DNA of 5,858 nucleotides from an uncultured Verrucomicrobiales bacterium (GTDB taxonomy: Bacteria; Verrucomicrobiota; Verrucomicrobiia; Verrucomicrobiales; Akkermansiaceae): the NCBI GenBank assembly GCA_937969125.1, contig CALBVA010000301.1:1-5858 (forward strand). Direction: 5' to 3'. The notes beneath the pieces were generated by a model that was not told the origin of the DNA, did no database searches, and saw only the letters and a program-made list of their open reading frames with translations. Each line of letters opens with the position of its first letter. The stretch's first letter is position 1. Made by a program: the position numbers and the translations under genes. Positions 1 through 5,858 of the stretch are shown here, one piece after another.

Positions 1-1775
1 CCGTCATCGACTACCGTCACCAATTTACCACGCCCGGTCCTCGCGTGATCAAGGCCACGTTGGAAGGCAATGACGATCTCGTCGGGGATGACCTTTCCGA
101 GCGTGCGGTTTGGGTAAAGAAGACCCTGCCGGTCCTCATTGTCGATGGAAACGCCGGAGCGTCCTTCTTCGAACGCGGCGGAGGATACCTCGGGCTTGCC
201 CTCGCTCCGGTCGGCGAAAATGAAGAGGTTTTTGTCGATCCCCGCGTCATCAATCCTGCCGCCCTCGGACGCGAGGATCTCGCTCAAACTTCAGTCATCG
301 TTCTTGCCGATGTCCCGCGCCTCCCCACGAAAGTTTCCGCCAAGGTCGTCGACTTTGTCCTTAGTGGAGGCGGCCTCTGGATCATCGCGGGGCCAAAGAT
401 CGAACCTGCCTTCTACCAAAACTGGAACGGCGGCGACGGCCCGGTGCTCCCCGCCGTCCTAGGTGAAATGACCACCCCGTCGGATGGCGTCAGCCCCGCG
501 CCCGGCAGCTTCGATCATCCTGCTCTGCGCCTCTTCACTGAGTCCGCTGGCAAGGACCTCGGCTCCGGGCTTGTGGAAGGCTATCACCTTACCGATGGTC
601 TCGCCGAGGGTGGGCAGGCCGCTGCGCGCTTCACGGATGGCGGTCTCTTTCTGGCGACCCACAGCTACGGCAGCGGGCGCATCCTTCTCGCCACCACCGC
701 GCTCGATGCCCGCCTCGGGAATCTCCCTGCCCGGCCTAGCTTCGTGCCTTTCGTCCACGAAATCACCAACTGGCTCGCGGGTGGACAGGAAGTCGATCTG
801 AATGTCCGTGCCAGCTGGTCACCCACGCTGGCCCTACCCGGCGGAGGAGGACTCCGTGGTCGCTATTTCGAGGTGAAGTCCGGCCGGGAAATCCTCTCGC
901 GCATCGATCCTGTTATCGACTTCCAGTGGCGTGGAGGGGCGGTCGCGAAGTCTCTCCCACAGGATAATTTCCGCATCGAGTGGACCGGTTCTTTAATGCC
1001 TCCCACGACCGGCGAATACACTTTCGAGGCCAACGCGGATGACGACTTCACCCTCACTCTGGACGAGGAAGAAGTGCTCAAGGTATCCCTCCCAGGTGGT
1101 TCATCGCAGAAGGTCTCTCTTGTCGCCGGAAAGCCTGTTTCCTTCCGCGCGGAGTTTGTTGAGGAATGGGGTGAAGCTTTCATTACCCTCCGCTGGATCC
1201 GTCCCAATGGCGTGCGGGAAGTCATTCCTGCCACCGCCTTCCTCGCAGTGGGTGAGGGGCAGGAAAATCACCTTCTCGGCGAGGCTGATGCCACCGATCC
1301 GATCGGGCACGCTCGCGAAGTGGTCGGGCTTCAGGGACGTCGCGGACGTCTCATCGAGGTCAGCGGCTCTGCTCTCCCCGGCGAATATAAGGTCGGCATT
1401 CCCGCCACTCTTCAGCCTGCTCTTTCCGGACAGCAAGACGTGCCGCTGGTGGTGCTGCGTGAGCCGGGTGAGAGCCTCTTTGAACCCTGGAATGATGACG
1501 ACCGTAATCTCATCCGCCGCGAGATCGATCTCGTCGAATTGGGCTCCATTGACGACCTCCTCTCCGTCCTGCGCGGCGAGGGATTCGGTCGGGAGATTTG
1601 GAAGGTCCTGGCTCTCGCCGCACTCGTTCTTTTCTTCCTGGAGATGCTCCTCGCCCGCTGGGTCTCGAAGTCCCGCAAGGCCGGCGAGGAGGTGAAGATT
1701 GATTTCGAAAAACGCCACGAGGTCCCGGATGAGTTCCTCAAATCAGTGGCCGGATTGAAGGGAGGTCGTCAATGA
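1..1775 (+). CDS. BatA-like membrane protein with amidotransferase-like and PA14 domains (5' partial)
   Basis: The reading frame is open from the first full codon at 3, so the gene begins left of the window; the GTG at 45 is internal and continues a conserved stretch. 590 residues are visible. In order: the end of an Ig/CARDB-like region (to about 125); a class I glutamine amidotransferase-like fold (about 126-785) with LIVDGNAG, GGGLWIIAGP, GSGRILLATTALD and a FVPF segment, all typical of BatA-type proteins of PVC bacteria; a glycine linker (LPGGGG); a PA14 domain (about 849-1250) with GEYTFEANADDDFTL and LRWIRPNG; a family-typical tail (PGEYKV, EPGESLFEP, GREIWK); one membrane helix (about 1605-1664); and a charged cytoplasmic end. 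The visible part contains no cysteine, so the amidotransferase-like fold cannot be catalytic. The missing N-terminus probably holds the BatA double-membrane domain. It is translationally coupled to the next gene. By family context it likely belongs to a MoxR/DUF58/BatA/VWA operon; its molecular role is unknown. Family call is confident, function is not. Confidence 0.88.
   Translation, partial: VIDYRHQFTTPGPRVIKATLEGNDDLVGDDLSERAVWVKKTLPVLIVDGNAGASFFERGGGYLGLALAPVGENEEVFVDPRVINPAALGREDLAQTSVIVLADVPRLPTKVSAKVVDFVLSGGGLWIIAGPKIEPAFYQNWNGGDGPVLPAVLGEMTTPSDGVSPAPGSFDHPALRLFTESAGKDLGSGLVEGYHLTDGLAEGGQAAARFTDGGLFLATHSYGSGRILLATTALDARLGNLPARPSFVPFVHEITNWLAGGQEVDLNVRASWSPTLALPGGGGLRGRYFEVKSGREILSRIDPVIDFQWRGGAVAKSLPQDNFRIEWTGSLMPPTTGEYTFEANADDDFTLTLDEEEVLKVSLPGGSSQKVSLVAGKPVSFRAEFVEEWGEAFITLRWIRPNGVREVIPATAFLAVGEGQENHLLGEADATDPIGHAREVVGLQGRRGRLIEVSGSALPGEYKVGIPATLQPALSGQQDVPLVVLREPGESLFEPWNDDDRNLIRREIDLVELGSIDDLLSVLRGEGFGREIWKVLALAALVLFFLEMLLARWVSKSRKAGEEVKIDFEKRHEVPDEFLKSVAGLKGGRQ
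1758..1765 (+). promoter_or_regulatory. Shine-Dalgarno site of the VWA gene
   Basis: AAGGGAGG lies inside the last codons of the upstream gene, six bases before the ATG at 1772. It is a near-perfect anti-16S match and fixes the start of the VWA gene. That ATG overlaps the upstream stop as ATGA (1772-1775), which points to translational coupling of the two membrane proteins. Confidence 0.8.
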
Positions 1776-4162
1776 ATGCCCTCAAGTCGCTGTTCCGCGT
1801 CATCGTGATTTTCCTCGCGCTTTGGGGAGTCGTCTTGCTTCTCAGTAACTGGCTCACCGTGAGTCCGCTTTGGCCGGCTTGGATTGTTCCGCTCATCGGT
1901 GCGTTGGGAGCGGAGATGATTTTTTGGACCTACCGCTACGAACGCCGGGCTGTCGGCAGCCGCTGTGGCCGCTGTGGCCGCTGGCTCACCGGTCTGCGAC
2001 TTGCCGAGTTGACGGTCCTTCTGTGGATTCTTCTGCAACCGGTTTGGAGCCGCTTCATTGATCGCGAGATTAAGCGAGAGGTCATTGTCCTCATCGATGA
2101 CTCGGCCTCCATGAAGCTCGTTGATGAAGGCCAGAGCCAATCCCGCCTCGCTCTCGCACGCTCTCGCTTGCAGGACAGTAATCTCACTGCGGATCTCGAT
2201 GGTAAGGTCGGCCTCCGTGAAGTGCGGGCCGCCCGCCGTGCTCTCATCGAGGACACCACCGAGGTCGAGGGGTGGGATCAGGCCACCGACCTCGCCGGTG
2301 CGATGGAAAGCGTGTTGGATCAGGTTCCGCCGGATCAACTCGCCGGAGTCGTGCTACTCAGTGACGGCCGCCATAATCGGCCCGGTAGCGTGGAGGATGT
2401 CGCGCGGCGCTTCGGCATTCTCGATGCCCCCATCGCGGTCATCCCCACTGGCAGCGCGGTCCCGCCGAAGGATGCCGCCATCGTCTCGGTGACCGCTCCG
2501 GATTCCGTTTATCTGGGCGACCGCATCCGCGTCGCGGCACTCCTGAAGTTCGATGGCTTCCGAGGACAAAAAGCTACCTTGAAGCTCTACGCCGGAGAGA
2601 CGGAGCTGGACTCCCGCACTCTTTCCATCCCGCAGGAGAGCTACCGCGAGGAGGTGAAATTTCGCCACGCTCCTGAGGAGGGCGGGGTGGGGGAATATCG
2701 CCTCGTCCTGCAATCACTCCCGGAGGAGAAGTTCGCCAATAACAACGAGTGGGACTTTCAGACCGTTGTCAGTGATGCTCGCACCAATGTTCTTCTCATC
2801 GATCAACACCCCCGTTGGGAGTTCCGCTACTTGCGAAATCTCTTCTACGGTCGTGATCAATCGATCCACCTTCAGTCTGTCCTCATCTCGCCCGATCGTA
2901 TCTCCGGCCATATTCCAGAAAAAGTAGTGGCCTCGGCCAGTCGGCCTTTTGGTGAATCCAATGCCACCCATCTTCCTGAATCGGAAGAGGAGTGGCGGAA
3001 GTTCGATGTCATCATCATCGGTGACGTCGAGGCAGAGGCTCTCGCGGCGGAGCACTGGGAGATCCTTTCACGCTGTGTTCGTGAGCGGGCTGCTTTACTC
3101 ATCCTCATCGCCGGTCCGGAATCGATGCCTCATTCCTTTGGATTCGATACTGCGAAGGCCCTCATTCCCGTGAAGTATGAAGCTTCTCGGAGAACGTATT
3201 TCGGCAGTGAGGAGCAATTCCGCCTCACCCTGACTAATACCGGAAAGAATCATCCCGTGACTGCTCAGGTCGAAGGACAGCTCCGTAATGAGCAACTCTG
3301 GGCCGGGTTTCCTGAGATTCGCTGGCGGCATCCCATCGAGGGGCTCCAGCCCGGAGCAGAGGTCCTTCTGCATGCGGAATCGACCGAGCGGGAGACACGG
3401 GCAGTGGATAGCGCGGCAAGTCTTGAGGCGGCCCTTTCCGGTGTCGCGATGCGTCGGGAGCGCGAGGCCGAGAATGCTCTGCTCGTCACCCGGCAGACCG
3501 GGGCGGGAAAGGTCGCGATGCTGCTCACCGACCGGACCTGGCGGCTGCGTGAGGGAGCGGGGGATATTTATCATCACCGCTTCTGGGGACAGCTGGTCAG
3601 ATGGGGAGCTGGGCCGAATCTTCGCTCGGGAAATGAACAGATGCGCCTCGGGACCGATGCCCTGACCTATACCGGCGATGATCGTGTGCGTATCATGGCT
3701 CGTCTGCGTGATGAGAACCTTAATCCGAAAATCGATGAGAATCTCATTGCCGAAGTGACCCACGAGTCCGGTCAGACCACCCGCGTGCCGCTGGCGTATC
3801 GGGAGGATTCCAATGGCCTCCATGAAAGCCTCGCCGGTCCTTTCCGCAAGCCCGGCACCTATGAGGTGAAGATCCAGGATGACATCGTCACCAGCTTCCG
3901 CGTGGTGGGTGCGCGCAGTGCGGTTGAACTTTCCGAGACCACGCTGAATCTTCCGCTGCTGGAAAGCATCGCCGAATCATCCGGCGGTCGAATTCTCGCA
4001 GCCGGAGACGAATCCCGCCTCGCTGATCTTTTCCTAAAGGAAGACGAATCCCGCCAGGAACTGCGCGAGACCAGTCTCTGGGACAATTGGCCCACCTTCG
4101 CCCTGCTGGGCTTCCTCCTCACCGCCGAGTGGATCCTTCGCCGCAAAAACGGCCTCAGCTAA
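1772..4162 (+). CDS. Membrane-anchored VWA-domain protein with amidotransferase-like domain
   Basis: Complete, 796 residues; the start is set by the ATGA overlap and the ribosome site. Residues 8-28, 33-53 and about 74-92 are hydrophobic and look like three membrane helices, with a basic loop between the second and third (RCGRCGR, 64-70) that should be cytoplasmic. A von Willebrand A domain follows (about 102-227). Its MIDAS metal site looks intact: DDSAS at 109-113, Thr172 in ATDLAGAM, and LLSDGR with Asp198. Next come an Ig/CARDB-like region (about 235-335), then a class I amidotransferase-like region (about 337-605) with LLIDQHPRWEFRYLRNLF, FDVIIIGDVE and ILIAGPESMP. No cysteine sits at the nucleophile position. 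A beta-rich segment (about 620-715) and a C-terminal helix (about 773-789, ending RRKNGLS) complete it. The large central part is predicted to be periplasmic. The architecture matches VWA proteins found beside BatA, DUF58 and MoxR genes in Verrucomicrobia and Planctomycetes. A partner role with the upstream protein, through metal-dependent protein binding, is inferred. Confidence 0.9.
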   Translation: MNALKSLFRVIVIFLALWGVVLLLSNWLTVSPLWPAWIVPLIGALGAEMIFWTYRYERRAVGSRCGRCGRWLTGLRLAELTVLLWILLQPVWSRFIDREIKREVIVLIDDSASMKLVDEGQSQSRLALARSRLQDSNLTADLDGKVGLREVRAARRALIEDTTEVEGWDQATDLAGAMESVLDQVPPDQLAGVVLLSDGRHNRPGSVEDVARRFGILDAPIAVIPTGSAVPPKDAAIVSVTAPDSVYLGDRIRVAALLKFDGFRGQKATLKLYAGETELDSRTLSIPQESYREEVKFRHAPEEGGVGEYRLVLQSLPEEKFANNNEWDFQTVVSDARTNVLLIDQHPRWEFRYLRNLFYGRDQSIHLQSVLISPDRISGHIPEKVVASASRPFGESNATHLPESEEEWRKFDVIIIGDVEAEALAAEHWEILSRCVRERAALLILIAGPESMPHSFGFDTAKALIPVKYEASRRTYFGSEEQFRLTLTNTGKNHPVTAQVEGQLRNEQLWAGFPEIRWRHPIEGLQPGAEVLLHAESTERETRAVDSAASLEAALSGVAMRREREAENALLVTRQTGAGKVAMLLTDRTWRLREGAGDIYHHRFWGQLVRWGAGPNLRSGNEQMRLGTDALTYTGDDRVRIMARLRDENLNPKIDENLIAEVTHESGQTTRVPLAYREDSNGLHESLAGPFRKPGTYEVKIQDDIVTSFRVVGARSAVELSETTLNLPLLESIAESSGGRILAAGDESRLADLFLKEDESRQELRETSLWDNWPTFALLGFLLTAEWILRRKNGLS
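1960..1986 (+). repeat. Short 9-base tandem repeat within the VWA gene
   Basis: Two exact copies of CCGCTGTGG (1960-1968 and 1969-1977) are followed by a partial third (CCGCTGG, 1978-1984). In frame this encodes RCG-RCG-RW and creates the CxxC pair Cys65/Cys68 in the cytoplasmic loop before the third membrane helix. The unit is a multiple of three, so slippage would change the loop length without breaking the frame. Confidence 0.6.
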
Positions 4163-4261
4163 AAAGTCCAGGAACATCAAAGCGCAAATAAAACAGTCAT
4201 CTCCTTTTCACTCATTCTATTCCTTGAAGGTAGTTCTCCTCAGTTTATTTCTCTCACAGCC
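4163..4261 (+). promoter_or_regulatory. Intergenic spacer, presumed promoter region of the phosphatase gene
   Basis: This AT-rich 99-base gap separates the VWA gene from the phosphatase gene. I see no GC-rich hairpin with a T tract to end transcription from the left. A weak promoter-like pair is TTGAAG (4224-4229) with TTTATT (4244-4249), but the 14-base spacing is short. CAGTCAT (4194-4200) and CACTCAT (4209-4215) form a loose direct repeat. No Shine-Dalgarno sequence precedes either candidate start of the phosphatase. That a promoter lies here is inferred from the gap and the composition change, not from a good motif. Confidence 0.3.
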
Positions 4262-5629
4262 ATGACTAGCTCTCTTATCAGCCCAATCAAAAATTTTTCT
4301 CTAATGAACAAAGCAATCTTCATTTTCTTCACGAGCATCTCATATGCCGCTGGGCAAGGCTTTGCCAACGGAGTTAAGATTGGTGAAACGAGTGATACCA
4401 GCACAGTGCTCTGGACTCGCCTCACAGCAAGGGCAGAGGCTGATCATCGAGTCGAACAATGGGACGAGAACAATCCTCACTGGCAAGCTCCAGGTCTCGC
4501 TGGTGCAGTGAGGTTTGTTTATTGGGAATCGGCTTCACCGAACAGGAAAACAGAAACTCCATGGGAAGAGGTGAGTGTTGATGATGACTTTTGTCATCAA
4601 TTAAAACTAGAAAATTTAAAGCCTGGAACCAGCTATCTTTTCGAGGCGATCGCGAAAAGGAGTCATGCCAAATTTAGCGGAAAATTTACGACGGCCCCCG
4701 CCAAAAATTCGACGAAGCCTATCACGTTTGTTGTTTCTACCTGCCAGGATTTCCCGCGACGCGATGATAAGGCCAATGGGCACCAAATTTACAAATCGAT
4801 GCTAGCGCAGAAGCCCGCATTTTTTGTTCAGACTGGTGATACTCTTTATTATGACAAGCCTAAGCCATACGCCAAAGATGTCGCCACAGCTCGCTATAAG
4901 TGGAATCGCCTCTATTCATTGCCTTACCTGTGTTCTTTTCACAGCCAGGTCCCATCTTATTGGATGCATGACGACCACGATCTTCTCAAAGACGACTGCT
5001 GGCCCGGCCAGGCTTATGGGGATTTGACTTGGGATCAAGGGCTTAAGGTTTGGCGTGAGCAAATTCCGCAATCTGATAAATCTTACCGCACTTTCCGTTG
5101 GGGAAAAAATTTGCAAATCTGGTTGCCAGAGGGGCGTGAATTCCGTTCTCCTAACAACAAAAAAGATGGCCCCCAAAAAACGATTCTCGGAGCTGAGCAA
5201 TGGGCGTGGCTGGAGCAGTCGATGTCGAATTCCGATGCGACTTTCAAGCTTTACATCTCCGCAACTCCCGTGGTGGGTCCAGATCGAAAAAGAAAAAAAG
5301 ACAATCACGCGAATAAGGCCTTTGCTCACGAGGGCAAACGTTTGCGCGAATTCTTAAATAGTATCCCGGGGTGTTTTGTTATTAATGGTGACCGCCATTG
5401 GCAATATCACTCTGTTGATCCAGATACAGGTTTGAATGAATTTGGAAGTGGGCCCGCTTCAGACGTGCATGCTGCTGGTTTCAGCAAATCACTCCAAGAG
5501 GATTGGCAGCCATTTCTGCGAATTAAGGGAGGCTACCTCTCAGTTGAAATCATTGATAAAGTGGCAATAATCCGGCATCACAGCGTGGATGGAAAAGTGA
5601 TGAACGAAACGAAGATCCAAGCTCAGTGA
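4262..5629 (+). CDS. PhoD-like secreted metallophosphatase (alkaline phosphatase D family)
   Basis: 455 residues from the ATG at 4262. A second in-frame ATG at 4304 (residue 15) starts a more compact Sec signal peptide (MNKAIFIFFTSISYAAG; cleavage near residues 29-31) and may be the true start; neither has a ribosome site. No twin arginine is present, whereas Bacillus PhoD is a classic Tat substrate. Residues about 34-145 form the Fn3-like N-terminal domain of the family (FANGVKIGETSDTSTVLWTRL region). The catalytic part has STCQD (Cys161, Asp163), QTGDTLYYD (Asp193, Tyr196/197), MHDDHD (236-240) and NGDRHW (375-380), matching the metal-binding motifs of PhoD enzymes, which use iron and calcium to hydrolyse phosphodiesters and monoesters. 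At 287-296, WLPEGREFRS stands where classical PhoD has an LDTR-type motif. At about 455 residues it is shorter than Bacillus PhoD. Lower GC than its neighbours suggests a separate origin. Family assignment is firm; the substrate is unknown and may not be a simple phosphate ester. Confidence 0.88.
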   Translation: MTSSLISPIKNFSLMNKAIFIFFTSISYAAGQGFANGVKIGETSDTSTVLWTRLTARAEADHRVEQWDENNPHWQAPGLAGAVRFVYWESASPNRKTETPWEEVSVDDDFCHQLKLENLKPGTSYLFEAIAKRSHAKFSGKFTTAPAKNSTKPITFVVSTCQDFPRRDDKANGHQIYKSMLAQKPAFFVQTGDTLYYDKPKPYAKDVATARYKWNRLYSLPYLCSFHSQVPSYWMHDDHDLLKDDCWPGQAYGDLTWDQGLKVWREQIPQSDKSYRTFRWGKNLQIWLPEGREFRSPNNKKDGPQKTILGAEQWAWLEQSMSNSDATFKLYISATPVVGPDRKRKKDNHANKAFAHEGKRLREFLNSIPGCFVINGDRHWQYHSVDPDTGLNEFGSGPASDVHAAGFSKSLQEDWQPFLRIKGGYLSVEIIDKVAIIRHHSVDGKVMNETKIQAQ

Positions 5630-5858
5630 TCAAAGGGTAGCCTCGAGGGTGAGCAGACTAAATCAAATCACCCGCCCATTAACGTCAACTTTGGACACTT
5701 GGTTCTTCGAGAAATTTAGTGCGCGATTTTGAGGCTGAGGAGAGGCTAGGAGTCGGTGTGATGGGGCGGTGCTAAATCAGCTTCACAGTTATTTTAACGG
5801 TGTGTGAGATAACCCACACTACACGAGGAAAATTGCGCACTTAACCCGTTGATTTTCA
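5630..5858. other. Non-coding tail after the phosphatase gene
   Basis: The last 229 bases hold no convincing coding frame on either strand; the ATG at 5761 meets a stop after four codons. There is a perfect palindrome CCTCGAGG (5641-5648), a weak stem GGGTGA/TCACCC (5647-5652 with 5668-5673) lacking a T tract, and the inverted repeat described separately. The next gene, if any, starts beyond the window. Confidence 0.6.
5718..5841. repeat. Imperfect 13-base inverted repeat, arms 98 bases apart
   Basis: The left arm AGTGCGCGATTTT (5718-5730) and right arm AAAATTGCGCACT (5829-5841) are reverse complements at 12 of 13 positions. Together they span 124 bases with no coding frame inside. This could be a miniature inverted-repeat element, an intergenic repeat family, or the edge of a larger mobile element to the right. 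No target-site duplication is visible next to the arms, so the mobile-element reading is tentative. Confidence 0.4.

Noticed and set aside
45..47. GTG at 45 as the start codon of the first gene
   Set aside because: The frame stays open to the window edge with sensible family-like sequence upstream (VIDYRHQFTTPGPR), there is no ribosome site, and the domain order implies a longer N-terminal part.
1101..1718. Long antisense open frame (205 codons)
   Set aside because: It lies entirely opposite the PA14 and tail region of a clearly coding gene, and its translation shows no recognisable domain; it is a shadow frame in GC-rich DNA.
3095..3823. Long antisense open frame (242 codons) opposite the VWA gene
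   Set aside because: No family motif and no ribosome site; the opposite strand is well explained by the VWA protein.
4224..4249. TTGAAG/TTTATT as a sigma-70 promoter
   Set aside because: Spacing of 14 bases and a poor -10 match; mentioned only within the intergenic entry.
5647..5673. Hairpin GGGTGA/TCACCC as a terminator of the phosphatase gene
   Set aside because: Only six base pairs with a 15-base loop and no following T tract; too weak to call a Rho-independent terminator.
5761..5775. ATG at 5761 as the start of a downstream gene
   Set aside because: The frame ends at a TAA after four codons.
5800..5819. Stem GTGTGTG/CCCACAC as a terminator or operator
   Set aside because: One internal mismatch, a six-base loop and no T tract; stems this weak are expected by chance.

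Overview
The window looks like chromosomal DNA from a PVC-group bacterium, most likely a Verrucomicrobiota relative of Luteolibacter or Haloferula. This is an inference from three things: a pair of large membrane proteins of the BatA and VWA type with glutamine-amidotransferase-like domains, a PA14 domain inside one of them, and a PhoD-like phosphatase of a style common in that phylum. No rRNA or other taxonomic marker is present.

Positions 1-4162 hold two tightly coupled genes on the + strand. The first is cut by the left window edge. It is the C-terminal 590 residues of a BatA-like, membrane-anchored protein with an amidotransferase-like fold, a PA14 domain and a C-terminal membrane helix. 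Its stop codon overlaps the start of the second gene by four bases (ATGA), with a strong Shine-Dalgarno sequence. The second gene is complete (796 residues). It encodes three N-terminal membrane helices, a VWA domain with an intact MIDAS metal site, an Ig-like stretch, another amidotransferase-like domain and a C-terminal helix. Both proteins probably expose their bulk to the periplasm and act together. In this family the pair usually lies downstream of a MoxR AAA+ ATPase and a DUF58 protein, which would be to the left of this window. Its biochemical role is not established.

Positions 4163-4261 are a 99-base spacer with much lower GC content. No clear terminator or promoter is seen there.

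Positions 4262-5629 (or 4304-5629) encode a secreted PhoD-like metallophosphatase of about 455 residues. Its metal-site motifs are visible and it has a Sec-type signal peptide. Sampled lines give about 45-52% GC, against about 62-63% for the two genes upstream. It looks like a separate transcription unit and possibly a later arrival.

Positions 5630-5858 contain no gene. They carry an imperfect 13-base inverted repeat whose arms are 98 bases apart, which could be a small mobile-element remnant or the edge of one continuing to the right.

I found no RNA genes, CRISPR array or complete insertion sequence. The most unusual points are the PA14 domain inside a BatA-like protein, the lack of any cysteine in that protein's amidotransferase-like domain, and the composition break at the phosphatase gene.
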